The notes under the pieces were generated by a model that worked only from the letters and a program-made list of their open reading frames with translations, did no database searches and was not told where the DNA came from. The position numbers and the translations under genes were made by a program. Of a DNA stretch of 64,000 nucleotides, positions 50,127 through 59,258 are shown in pieces. The DNA comes from JAPWJZ01 sp964575605 (lineage in GTDB: Bacteria; Pseudomonadota; Alphaproteobacteria; Micavibrionales; UBA2020). Where the stretch lies: positions 1 to 64,000 of the forward strand of contig CAZNRN010000001.1 in the NCBI GenBank assembly GCA_964575605.1, in the 5' to 3' direction. Within the stretch, counting starts at the first letter, position 1. Each line of letters starts with the position of its first letter.

Positions 50127-52832
50127 ATGGCATCAGACGACAGTGAAAACGGCTATCATGGCTATCGTTACCTGACGGACGCGAAAGATTCCCGTCAGTA
50201 TGCGATCCGCTTTGACAACGGCCGTCCCACCAAGCCGTTCAGCGTTTTCGCGCTCGACCCGCGCGAAGCAGGCTTCAAGCCCAACGAAACCGTTTTCGCG
50301 CTCGACGACGAGACCGAAATCAAGACGGTCGGCGGCAAGACGCGCGTTTCGACGACGGCTTACCAGATTTCCACCGATTCAGCCGGCGAACCCCGCGGCC
50401 TGAAATTCGTGGGCGTCGAATATGATGTCACCTTCGACTTCCAGCCGGGCGATTTCCGCGTGAAATACTCGCTGTCGAAAGAATCCCAGGCGCAGCTGGC
50501 CGATATCGGCATGGACGCGTCCTTCCCGAAATCGTTCAGCGACAAGCTGAACCCCTCGGGCCGCGGCCTGCAGCGCGATGGCGCCGGCAACATCCTGATC
50601 GACCCCTCGGTCCTGCGTAACCTGTCGTTCCCGCCGCACCACGACGGCGGCGCGATCATCGCACGCCAGAACATCGAGATGACCTCGACCGAGCCGACCG
50701 TGATGCCGCGCGCGGAAGATACCCCGCGCCCGACCGACAAGCCCTCGGACAAGCCGACCACGGAACCGACCGACACCAGGCCGACCGTGACCAAGCCCTT
50801 CAACACCTCGGGCTCGAACATCCCGAAGCCGCCGGAGCGCCCGAAGATCTCGGATGCCTCGATCGAAGGCGTCATCCGCCAGTATTGCGATGACCTGACC
50901 GAAAAAGCGGCCGCCGGCAAGCTGGACCCTGTTGTGGGCCGCGATGAAGAAGTCGTGGACTCAATCAAGATCCTCTCGCGCCGCAAGCAGGCCTCGGTCT
51001 GCTTCACCGGTGACGCGGGCGTCGGTAAAACCGCCATGTTCTCGGGCGTCGCGCAGTATATCGCCGACGACAAGGACGTGCCGGATTCTCTCCGCGGTGC
51101 GCGCGTGCTGTCGCTCGACCTGCAGGCCATGAACGCGGGCGCGAAATTCCGCGGCCAGTTCGAAGAGAAACTGAAGCCCCTGATCGACGGCCTGAAAGAA
51201 CGCGAAGGCTACCTCAAAGGCCGCAAGATCATCCTTGCGATCGACGAGATCCACTCGCAGCTGACCTCCGGCAAGGCCGAAGGCGGCACCGACGCCGGCA
51301 ACATGATGAAGCCGTTCCTGACCTCGAAAGGCATCTCGGTGATGGGTACCACCACCTCCGAGGAATACCGCAAGCACATCGAGAAGGACAACGCGATGGC
51401 ATCGCGCTTCGAGCAGAAAGTGATCGGCCAGCCCGACGCTGAATCGACCCGCGTGATCCTGAACAAGCTGTGGCCCCTCATCAAGGAACACCACGGCATC
51501 GCCGAAGATCTGGCGCAGGACGACTTCGACTACATCATCACGATGACGAACCGCTACGCCCCCAACGAGAGCCAGCCCCGCAAAGGCGAAAAGGCACTCG
51601 ACATGGCGGCGGCATCGGCCAAGTTCCGTCACTCTAACGTTGTCGAGCGCGAAGACATCATCACGGCAGTCGCCCAGATGTCCAAGCTGAAGTCGGACTT
51701 CCTGAACCAGTCGGACCACGACCGCTTCCTGAAAATGGAGCAGGAACTGCCCCAGCAGGTGCTGGGCCAGCCCGGCGTCCAGCGCGTCGTCGACGGCCTC
51801 ATCGGTTCCCGCTCCGGCCTGAACGACCCGAACCAGCCCTGGGCTGCCTTCGTGTTCCAGGGCCCCACGGGTACCGGTAAAACCGAACTCTGCAAAGCGC
51901 TCTCGCGCTACCTCTTCGGCACCGAAGAGGCGCTCATCCAGCTCAACATGGGTGAGTACAGCGAGAAGCACACTGTCTCCCGCCTGATCGGCGCCCCCCC
52001 GGGCTACGTCGGCTTCGACAGCGCAGAACCCGCGCTGACCGAAAAAATCCGCCAGCGCCCCTACTCGATCCTCCTGCTGGACGAGATCGAGAAAGCGCAC
52101 CCGGATGTGTTCAACGTCCTCCTGCCCGTCCTCAACGACGGCAAGATGACCGACAACCAGGGCAAGACGGTTCTGTTCAACAACGTGATCGTGGTCATGA
52201 CGACGAACCTCGGCGCGAAAGAAGCGATGGCGGCCCTGCGTGGCGGCGCCAACGGTTCCTTCGACCAGGGCACCGCCGAAATGCCTGCCGAGCAGCAGGA
52301 AGCCATCCTCGCCAAGAAGTACGAAACCGCACGCGGCCAGTTCTTCCGCCCCGAGATGGTCAACCGCATCGAGGAACTGGGTGGCTTCGTCACCTTCATT
52401 CCCCTTGCTCCCTCGGTCATCAAGAACCTGGTCAACCGCGAAGTGGAGAAGATCAACAAGCGCATTGCTGATCCGACCGGCGCCAACATCAAGGGCATCA
52501 CCCTTGAAATCGGCCCCGAAGCGCACGACCAGCTGGCAAAAGACGGCTACAAGCCCGAGATGGGCGCGAGGCCGCTGCGCAAGGTCGTCCGCGAAAAAGT
52601 CTCGAACCCGCTGGGCAAGTGGGTCATCGAGAACAAGGCGGAGATCGTCAAGTTCGTGGCCGAAAACGGCGGCGCGAAGATCATCATCGACACCGTCGGT
52701 GGTGCTGCCTTCAAGCCGCGCCTGGAAAAGGCTGCTGCCGTTACCGCGGAGGCTGCGGCCGCCGTGTCGAACGACAACAAGGCTGTGAAAGACGATACCG
52801 GCAAGCCGAAGGCTAAAAAGCTGAAGCCGTAA
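50127..52832 (+). CDS. Clp/Hsp100-type double AAA+ ATPase with unfamiliar N-terminal domain
   Basis: 901 residues. The first 180 residues are not the usual Clp N-domain; a Thr/Pro/Lys-rich linker (about 185-235) joins them to the ATPase. AAA1: Walker A GDAGVGKT (295-302), pore loop NAGAKFRGQFEE, Walker B ILAIDEIHS (about 369-377), arginine finger ASRFE. AAA2: Walker A GPTGTGKT (579-586), pore loop PPGYVGF, Walker B LLLDEIEKAHPDV, sensor TTNLGA, and C-terminal GYKPEMGARPLRKVV. There is no long middle coiled coil (so not ClpB) and no IGF/IGL tripeptide in the expected loop, so ClpP pairing is doubtful. It ends KAKKLKP. Stress or secretion-linked unfoldase by inference. Confidence 0.85.
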   Translation: MASDDSENGYHGYRYLTDAKDSRQYAIRFDNGRPTKPFSVFALDPREAGFKPNETVFALDDETEIKTVGGKTRVSTTAYQISTDSAGEPRGLKFVGVEYDVTFDFQPGDFRVKYSLSKESQAQLADIGMDASFPKSFSDKLNPSGRGLQRDGAGNILIDPSVLRNLSFPPHHDGGAIIARQNIEMTSTEPTVMPRAEDTPRPTDKPSDKPTTEPTDTRPTVTKPFNTSGSNIPKPPERPKISDASIEGVIRQYCDDLTEKAAAGKLDPVVGRDEEVVDSIKILSRRKQASVCFTGDAGVGKTAMFSGVAQYIADDKDVPDSLRGARVLSLDLQAMNAGAKFRGQFEEKLKPLIDGLKEREGYLKGRKIILAIDEIHSQLTSGKAEGGTDAGNMMKPFLTSKGISVMGTTTSEEYRKHIEKDNAMASRFEQKVIGQPDAESTRVILNKLWPLIKEHHGIAEDLAQDDFDYIITMTNRYAPNESQPRKGEKALDMAAASAKFRHSNVVEREDIITAVAQMSKLKSDFLNQSDHDRFLKMEQELPQQVLGQPGVQRVVDGLIGSRSGLNDPNQPWAAFVFQGPTGTGKTELCKALSRYLFGTEEALIQLNMGEYSEKHTVSRLIGAPPGYVGFDSAEPALTEKIRQRPYSILLLDEIEKAHPDVFNVLLPVLNDGKMTDNQGKTVLFNNVIVVMTTNLGAKEAMAALRGGANGSFDQGTAEMPAEQQEAILAKKYETARGQFFRPEMVNRIEELGGFVTFIPLAPSVIKNLVNREVEKINKRIADPTGANIKGITLEIGPEAHDQLAKDGYKPEMGARPLRKVVREKVSNPLGKWVIENKAEIVKFVAENGGAKIIIDTVGGAAFKPRLEKAAAVTAEAAAAVSNDNKAVKDDTGKPKAKKLKP

Positions 52833-52871
52833 TCGACAAGACTATTCACTTAGTGTTTTGGTGAAACTGAC

Positions 52872-52899
52872 GGGGCCCCTCACGGGGCCCCTTCTTTTT
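52872..52899 (+). terminator. rho-independent terminator after the Clp-type ATPase
   Basis: GGGGCCCC (52872-52879), loop TCAC, GGGGCCCC (52884-52891), then TTCTTTTT. Perfect 8-bp GC stem 40 bases past the stop. Confidence 0.9.
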
Positions 52900-53100
52900 G
52901 ATGCAGCGAAGCTGCGTGCCCTCGTGGGCTACCTTCTTTTCTGGGCAATACTATATATAAGGTGCATAAATACCTTAAACCGGACATGCTTTCCTTGTTT
53001 TTCAAATGGTTAAGCTTAAACGGAATCTTTGACTTTACATAATTGTTTATGATACACTCCTTCGAACTGCCAATAAAAACAACGGCGGGTGTGTAGCGCG

Positions 53101-55434
53101 ATGTCTAACCAAGGCAAAAAAGACGGGCAGGAGCCTGTGACGGGACAGGCCGTGCCCTTGCGCCGTCCGCTTGCCTTCAACCGCGCCGCCGTTCCCGATG
53201 CCGCGACAGTTACGGGCGACGAACTGGCGACGACCGCCAAGCGCCACCAGCGCACGCTGGCTTTCTTCGCCGCCGCCAAACAGGATAACCCCAGCATCGC
53301 CGACATGCGCCGCCTTGTCAGTAGCGGTATAGACCTGTCGTGGGTTGGAGAAGACGGCGATGCGCCACTGCACGTCGCGCTCCGCCTCAACAGCCTCCAG
53401 CTGGCCAAGGATCTGCTGGCCGCTGGCGCCAACCCGCGGCAAAAAACCCGCAGCGGGCAGACGCCCTTGTCGCTTGCAATCGGCCTTGGCCTCGGCGTAC
53501 CTGGCGCCACGCTGCTGATCGAGGGCGGCGCGGACGTGAACGAGGCCTGTCAAGTGCCCGCCGACGCCGAACTGGACAGATACGCAAAAGAAACAGAACT
53601 GTGGATCGGCACCCGCCGCAAAAGGGGCGCGACATCAACGCCTATCCACGACGCACTCCGCCAGAAAGACACGGCGCTCGCAGTCTGCCTCGCAGCGGCG
53701 GGCGCCGATACGAATGTACGCAGCAGCGGCGGCTATACGCCCCTGCATATCATGTTGATGCAAAAAGATATGGCGTCAGTTGAAAGCCTCCTCGGCTACG
53801 GCGCGGATGCGGCGTTGAAAACCGCGTGCGGCGTAACGCCGCTGTCTCTGGCTATCGATTACGGTCTGGGCCAGGAGGGCTGCGACTTGCTGCTGAAATG
53901 CGGCGCGGATATCACGGCTTCCTCCACCTCCGGCATAACCGACTTGAGCTTCGGCGATAGCAAAATATTGGCCGGCGCGATCCGCCGTGACGGCACAGCG
54001 CACGATGTCGTGCAGGACGCCCTTCGCGCCGGCGATATCGACCTTGCCAAGCACCTGATCGGGCATGGCGCGCCCCTGAACGGTGCGAGCGGCGACGGGA
54101 GCACGGCGCTGTCGATCGCACTGAAAAACGATAACCTTGATTTTGCCGGCTGGCTGCTGGACCAGGGCGCCGACCCCGACGCCTGCGGCAAAGGGGAGCG
54201 TGCCTATACACCGCTGCAGGTCGCGATGTGGAAGAGCCGCGAGATGATGCAGATGCTGCTGGACCGCGGCGCCTCGCTCGACGCACAGAACGGCGACGGC
54301 GACACGGCGCTGCACCATGCGGTCAACTGTTCGCGCACCCACGATGTCGAGTGGCTGGTTTTCAAGGGCGCGGACCTTTACTTGAAGAACAAATACGGCA
54401 AAACGCCCCTGCTTTGCGCCCTAGATGGGCATAACGGCCTGCTGGAATCGGCCGACCTGCTGATCGCGCGCGACCCGAACCTGATGAAGCACTGGAAGGA
54501 CGGCAAGCACGCCATCCATTACGCCGCGGAATCGCGTAATGGTGAACGCACGGTAACCAAGCTGCTGGAATACGGCGTGCCAGCGCGCCTCGAAGACGAA
54601 AAGGGGCATATGCCCCTTTACTACGCCGCGTTCGAGGGCAACGGTACGGCCGAAGCGCTGATCTACGCGGGCGCGCTGAAAGGCGCAACGGACGAGGAAA
54701 TCGAAACTTATAAAAAGAAACGCACCAAGGGCAAGGAAGGTTACGAATACTGGCACTGGAATATCCCGGGTATCATCGACCGCGCCCTCCCGAAATCGGA
54801 CAAGCTGGCGAAAGAAGCCGTCTGGCTGGAGCGGCGCACGGAAAAGCAGCTTCGCGATATCGACCGCCGCGTGTTCCAGGCGCTGCAGAATTCGGGCAGC
54901 AACGAGCATATCGGCACCCTGGTCAAGGAAGGCGCCAGCCTCGACGCACGCAACGACGCGGGCCAGACGCCGCTGATTTTCGCCTGCATGCAGGCACGCA
55001 GTGATGATACTTGCGAATACCTGGCCAAGAATAGCGACCTGCTGGCGGTCGATGACAGCGGCCGCACGGCGCTGCATTACGCCGTGCAGCATGTGGATAT
55101 GGGCGCGACCGTACGCTACATGGTCGACAACGGCGTGGATGTCGACGCGCAGGATAAAACCTATGGCCGCACCGCGCTGATGTTCGCCACCAAGGGCGGC
55201 AATTACGTCGCCTTCCTGATGAAGCGCGACGCGGATATTTCGCTGAAGGACAAGCTGGGCCTGACCGCGCGCCAGATTGCGCACCTGCACAGGAACAAAT
55301 ACGCCGAAGCCGATATCGCCGCCGTGGAACAGGAAGCGAAAACGACACCCCGCCGCAAACGCCCGAAGCCCCTTCGGCGCGAAGAAAGCAGATTCGGCTA
55401 CCGCTTCGGCGGCGGCATGGGCTTCGGCTGGTAA
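53101..55434 (+). CDS. large ankyrin-repeat protein with N-terminal RPLxF motif
   Basis: 777 residues from the ATG at 53101. About sixteen ankyrin units in two blocks separated by a basic, Lys-rich helical insert around residues 540-600. Clear units include DGDAPLHVALRLNSLQLAKDLL, GDTALHHAVNCSRTHDVEWLV and SGRTALHYAVQHVDMGATVRYM. The N-terminus has VPLRRPLAFNR (18-28), which resembles the VVMRPLSFGR of the next gene and the C-terminal VMKPLSV motif of the operon at 43-47 kb. The C-terminus is basic then Gly/Phe-rich (RFGGGMGFGW). No signal peptide. The preceding region has the Clp terminator; no clear promoter was found. Confidence 0.82.
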   Translation: MSNQGKKDGQEPVTGQAVPLRRPLAFNRAAVPDAATVTGDELATTAKRHQRTLAFFAAAKQDNPSIADMRRLVSSGIDLSWVGEDGDAPLHVALRLNSLQLAKDLLAAGANPRQKTRSGQTPLSLAIGLGLGVPGATLLIEGGADVNEACQVPADAELDRYAKETELWIGTRRKRGATSTPIHDALRQKDTALAVCLAAAGADTNVRSSGGYTPLHIMLMQKDMASVESLLGYGADAALKTACGVTPLSLAIDYGLGQEGCDLLLKCGADITASSTSGITDLSFGDSKILAGAIRRDGTAHDVVQDALRAGDIDLAKHLIGHGAPLNGASGDGSTALSIALKNDNLDFAGWLLDQGADPDACGKGERAYTPLQVAMWKSREMMQMLLDRGASLDAQNGDGDTALHHAVNCSRTHDVEWLVFKGADLYLKNKYGKTPLLCALDGHNGLLESADLLIARDPNLMKHWKDGKHAIHYAAESRNGERTVTKLLEYGVPARLEDEKGHMPLYYAAFEGNGTAEALIYAGALKGATDEEIETYKKKRTKGKEGYEYWHWNIPGIIDRALPKSDKLAKEAVWLERRTEKQLRDIDRRVFQALQNSGSNEHIGTLVKEGASLDARNDAGQTPLIFACMQARSDDTCEYLAKNSDLLAVDDSGRTALHYAVQHVDMGATVRYMVDNGVDVDAQDKTYGRTALMFATKGGNYVAFLMKRDADISLKDKLGLTARQIAHLHRNKYAEADIAAVEQEAKTTPRRKRPKPLRREESRFGYRFGGGMGFGW

Positions 55435-55519
55435 GCCTTTGTTCTATTATTGCTAATTTCAATTGACTTTTCCGTAATGCAGGCTAATCTCGGGCGTCTC
55501 AACCCTTTCGGGAAAGAAC

Positions 55520-56902
55520 ATGGCGCGCGCGAAAAAATCCACCACGACAAACGACACCGTGCAGCCCGAGCGGCTGGTGGTCATGCGCCCGTTAAGCTTC
55601 GGCCGGAAAGCGGGCGAAACCCCCGATCCCAAAATTATCCAGATGCGCGCCCGCCAGGAGGCGGCCAACCAGGTGCTGGCCGGTGCCTTCGCCGATACCG
55701 AAACCGTCATCGATGCGGCCGCGGCAAGAAAGGCGCTGAAGGCCGGCGCGAATGTGAACTTCCCGGTTAACGAGCTTGGCCATACCGCGCTGCACATCGC
55801 CGTGCAGGAGCAAAACAGGAAACTGGTGGGCGAGCTGCTGCGGGCCGGCGCCAACACGCGGGCGCGCGACAACGCGGGCGTGACACCGCTGTTCTATGCG
55901 CTGCGCGCAAGGGACGGTGAAACGAGCGGCATTCTGGCGCGCGCCGAAGAAAAGCCGGAAGCGCAGGTGCTGGACGGCCGCCATGCCCTCCATGAGGCCG
56001 CGCACTATAATCTGCCCGAAGCTATCGAGGCGCTGGTCGCGCGCGGCGTGTCGCCAACCATCCGGACCCTCGCCGGGGATTCCCCTCTCGTCGATGCGCT
56101 GAAGCATGAAGCGCTCGACGCCGCTTTTGCGCTGGCCTACGCAGGAGGCGTGCAAAAAGACATGGGGCAGGCCTATGATGATGCAATCGGATCCAGCGGC
56201 GGGCATGACGCGCCGGAATTTTATGTGTCGGATTTCCTGGATGCGGTCCTGGGCGCGAAACCGCCCGCCCTGCCCCCCGTTGCGGCCGCCGCCCCCGCGA
56301 ACCTGCCCGAGCGCGAGACAGGCCTTTTCGGCCTTATCGGCGCAGGTGCGCAGGATGCGATGGAAAGCTACATGAAAAAGCGTCCTGACCTGGATGCCCG
56401 CAACGCGGCCGGCGATACCCCGCTGATCGCGGCGCTGCGCAATAAGATGTACGGCTTTGCCGAAACCATCGCGGGGAAATCGGATATCAAGGCCGCGGGC
56501 AATCACGGCCAGACCGCGCTGCACATCGTTGCCGCCAGCACCAGCTATGGCAGCATCCAGATGATGCAGCGCCTGATCGAGCTGGGCGCCAATGTGAACG
56601 CGAAGGACGCGCGCGGGATGACCCCGCTGATGGCGGCCGCCCATGCGGGACAGGAAGACGCGGCAGAGGTGCTGCTCGAAGCCAAGGCAAAAACGGATAT
56701 CCGCGACAACCTTGGCCTCAGCGCTGCCGACCATGCGCGCTTTGCACAGGGCGTCTTCGTGACCGACCTGCTGGGCAAACACGAGAGGGGCAAGAAAGCG
56801 GCTGCAACAAAGGCTTTCAAGGCCGCTGCGAAAAAGACCTCCGCGCAGAAAACGCCCGCAAAAATACCGAAACTCGCCCGCCAGATAGGCAAGCCATATT
56901 AA
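55520..56902 (+). CDS. ankyrin-repeat protein with N-terminal MRPLSFG motif and Lys/Ala-rich tail
   Basis: 460 residues. Starts with a basic segment and LVVMRPLSFGR (19-29). Two blocks of ankyrin units (about 60-205 and 285-410), including LGHTALHIAVQEQNRKLVGELL and RGMTPLMAAAHAGQEDAAEVLL, are joined by a Pro/Ala-rich linker. The tail is Lys/Ala-rich (RGKKAAATKAFKAAAKKTSAQ) and ends IGKPY, giving strongly basic ends that could bind nucleic acid or acidic partners. It lies 85 bases after the large ankyrin gene and overlaps the opposite HEILH gene by 4 bases. No signal peptide. Confidence 0.82.
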   Translation: MARAKKSTTTNDTVQPERLVVMRPLSFGRKAGETPDPKIIQMRARQEAANQVLAGAFADTETVIDAAAARKALKAGANVNFPVNELGHTALHIAVQEQNRKLVGELLRAGANTRARDNAGVTPLFYALRARDGETSGILARAEEKPEAQVLDGRHALHEAAHYNLPEAIEALVARGVSPTIRTLAGDSPLVDALKHEALDAAFALAYAGGVQKDMGQAYDDAIGSSGGHDAPEFYVSDFLDAVLGAKPPALPPVAAAAPANLPERETGLFGLIGAGAQDAMESYMKKRPDLDARNAAGDTPLIAALRNKMYGFAETIAGKSDIKAAGNHGQTALHIVAASTSYGSIQMMQRLIELGANVNAKDARGMTPLMAAAHAGQEDAAEVLLEAKAKTDIRDNLGLSAADHARFAQGVFVTDLLGKHERGKKAAATKAFKAAAKKTSAQKTPAKIPKLARQIGKPY

Positions 56903-58260
56903 GACGACATATCGCGCCAGACGGGCGCAGGCGGGCGGCGCGGCGCCGCTTTGCGCGGTTCCAGCACTGCCTGGGGTTTGGCTGCGGCCATTTCGTCCAG
57001 CGCCTCGTGCATGTATTTATACTTTTGCGCGCCCGACCAGACGGGAGCGGCGGTCTTGGCGTAAAGTTCCTTGAGGTCAAGGCCGAGATAGGGGTTTTTG
57101 TCGGCCACCGCCTTGTTGTAGAGCGCCACTGTTTCGGGCGCGTCGGCGCCGAAGGCCTGTTCGTGCCGGGCGATATCGAGCAGCTGGAACGAAAACGCCA
57201 TTTTGGGGTTGCGGGATATCAGGTCATGCATATCGGGCACCGGCGCGCCCACGGTGAAGCTTGCCCCTGCACCCAGGCTGCCCGCGAAATCGATATCGCT
57301 GCGCGTAAAGGCACTGACGGTTTCGGGACGGTCCTTGAAGGCCTGATGGGTAATGTCCGAGAGGTATGAATCAAGCTCGCGGTCGAGGTAGAAATTGCGC
57401 CAGCTGTCGCTCTCGAACACGCGGGTAAAGGCGGCGCCGCCCGCGGCGGCCAGCGCCTGTTGTCTGGTCTTTTGCGCGGCGATCGCGTCGTCGTAGGCTT
57501 TTTGCATGTCGGCATATATTTTCGCATCGCCATAGGTGGTGCCCCCCAGGCTTTGGACATGCTTCCAGTATTTATCGTCCCCTTCCACATGCGCTTCGAA
57601 GGCGATCAGGAGTTCGACGGCCTGCGCCGCCGCTTCAGTCACCAGCGTGCGGCGCACGCGGCTTTCAATGTCCCAGGTGTAGCCGTTGCCGAGCAGCGCG
57701 CGGCCATCCTGCGCGGCATGCAGGATTTCATGCGCCATTTTCAGCGCGCGTTCCTCACGCGGGTCCTGATGCGAGACGACGACCGTGCCGACCGACGGCA
57801 GATACTGCGCGGCGATGCCGGCGGGCAGGGTTTTAAGCGCACAGACCTTGACCTTGTTCTCGATGGCGTAATCAACCAGCGGCTTGCCCATCACGGTCAT
57901 TTTCGAGAGGTCTTCGAGGGCGTCGTAAAGTTCCTGCTGGCGCGCCTCTTCGCCGGGTTTAGCGCCCGCGCCAAAGCAGAGCCGCGACATAAGGTAGGTG
58001 CGGCGTTCCTGCATGGTCATGGACTGCAGCAGGACGGAGGGCGGCACCTCGGGCGCGTTCTTGTCAAAGATATCGAAATCATAGGGCGGCGGTGCCGTGA
58101 CCGGCGGAGACGCAATAGCGGCTTCCGTTTTGGCATAGCTTGTGGCCGCCTCCACATGGGTGTAGGAGAAAAGCGCAAAAGACGCAAAGACAGCCGCTGA
58201 AGCGCGGCGCGCGCGGTCGTTAAACCTCTGGCGCAGCGATTTGCGGTTATCCCCTTTCAT
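56899..58260 (-). CDS. exported HEILH-motif putative metalloprotease
   Basis: 453 residues with an N-terminal signal (basic start then AAVFASFALFSYTHVEAA). MAHEILHAAQDG places HExxH at 177-181; the VTEAAAQAVEL helix 28 residues on supplies a possible third ligand, Glu209. The remainder is helical with no known family. It follows directly on the stop of the upstream gene, whose product has a C-terminal membrane tail, so the two may form a pair. Tail is basic and Pro-rich (RKAAPRRPPAPVW). Substrate unknown; a processing peptidase for the anchored partner is one idea. Confidence 0.62.
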   Translation of the reverse strand: MKGDNRKSLRQRFNDRARRASAAVFASFALFSYTHVEAATSYAKTEAAIASPPVTAPPPYDFDIFDKNAPEVPPSVLLQSMTMQERRTYLMSRLCFGAGAKPGEEARQQELYDALEDLSKMTVMGKPLVDYAIENKVKVCALKTLPAGIAAQYLPSVGTVVVSHQDPREERALKMAHEILHAAQDGRALLGNGYTWDIESRVRRTLVTEAAAQAVELLIAFEAHVEGDDKYWKHVQSLGGTTYGDAKIYADMQKAYDDAIAAQKTRQQALAAAGGAAFTRVFESDSWRNFYLDRELDSYLSDITHQAFKDRPETVSAFTRSDIDFAGSLGAGASFTVGAPVPDMHDLISRNPKMAFSFQLLDIARHEQAFGADAPETVALYNKAVADKNPYLGLDLKELYAKTAAPVWSGAQKYKYMHEALDEMAAAKPQAVLEPRKAAPRRPPAPVWRDMSS

Positions 58261-58995
58261 CTATTTGCTGCCCGGGCCTTTCTGGATAGGCGGGGTACGG
58301 CGGCGGCGGAACAGCGCCAGCATGCCAAGGCCACCCAGCGCAGCGCCCGCGGCGCCCCCGCCAAGCTCGGTCTTGTCGTTATCCTGTTTGTCCTGGATAT
58401 AGGCGTCCATTTCTCCTTCAGGGTCGGTCATGCACATGCCGATGTCTTTCGCGCGCTGCGCGGGCGACGATTCATCTTCGTCGTCGAAGCTGAAGATGTT
58501 CGCGACAGCGGTCACGTAATTGCACTCCTGCGCGCGGATAATACCGGTATTGTAGTTGCCGGCCTGCGCCGTCACGTCGAGGCCGACGCGGGTGTTGTAA
58601 TCTTTCAGCAGCTTGGCGTAATCACCCTCGGTCAGGTTTTCGCTAAGGCGCAGGTTGTTCACGAAATCGACCGCCGCTGTCTGCAGCGCGCCCGCGGTTT
58701 CGGGGTCCAGCGCGCCCTTCATGCGTTCCATCGAGGTGATCTGCCGGGTCATGTCGGCAAGGGTTTTTTCGCGCGCTTTTTGTGCGGCGTCATCCATCGA
58801 GGCAAAGATGGGCATGCGGCCGTTGAAAAGCCTGTCTTCATCCATGCCGCGGATATGTTCGGCCGAGGCCATGGTGAATTCGCTTTGCGCGGGCTTGGCC
58901 TGTTCATGCGCGATATAGGCGCCGCTGCCGGCGCCCACGGCGATGGCAAAGGCGGCGACCAGCGTGCGGGCCTTGCGGGTGAAGAAATTTGACAT
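58261..58995 (-). CDS. exported helical protein with Gly-rich C-terminal membrane/RRRR segment
   Basis: 244 residues from the ATG at 58993-58995, with AGGAG nearby. Signal-type N-terminus (TLVAAFAIAVGAGSGAYIA), helical middle with three cysteines, and the C-terminal GGGAAGAALGGLGMLALF followed by RRRR and a short tail. Same architecture as 47472-48062. The tripartite Gly/helix/Arg tail is like GlyGly-CTERM signals processed by rhombosortase, though a tail of about 12 residues remains after the arginines. Contiguous with the HEILH gene (stop 58261-58263, next ATG 58258-58260). Function unknown. Confidence 0.6.
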   Translation of the reverse strand: MSNFFTRKARTLVAAFAIAVGAGSGAYIAHEQAKPAQSEFTMASAEHIRGMDEDRLFNGRMPIFASMDDAAQKAREKTLADMTRQITSMERMKGALDPETAGALQTAAVDFVNNLRLSENLTEGDYAKLLKDYNTRVGLDVTAQAGNYNTGIIRAQECNYVTAVANIFSFDDEDESSPAQRAKDIGMCMTDPEGEMDAYIQDKQDNDKTELGGGAAGAALGGLGMLALFRRRRTPPIQKGPGSK

Positions 58996-59258
58996 GGCTT
59001 CTCCTGTTACGGGCTTCAGGCGCGCGGGTTTTCGCAAGGGCATACCTTGTCGAAAGGCCGTCGAAGCCGCCGTTGATCCGGCGACTCAAGGTCACCGGGG
59101 GATAAATTGTCTGATACGCCTGTATAGGCGGCGCATGCTCTTCTGTCAATTCTATCTGGACGCTGAATAGATTAGGTTTTTCAACATCTTAATCCTTCAC
59201 AGCCTATGCTGCATCGCATAATATATGGGTAGTGGTTTCAACCAGGGGAGTTATCAGC

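Noticed and set aside
50127..52832. Naming the Hsp100 ATPase ClpA, ClpB or ClpV
   Set aside because: N-domain, middle domain and ClpP-loop features do not fit any of the three.
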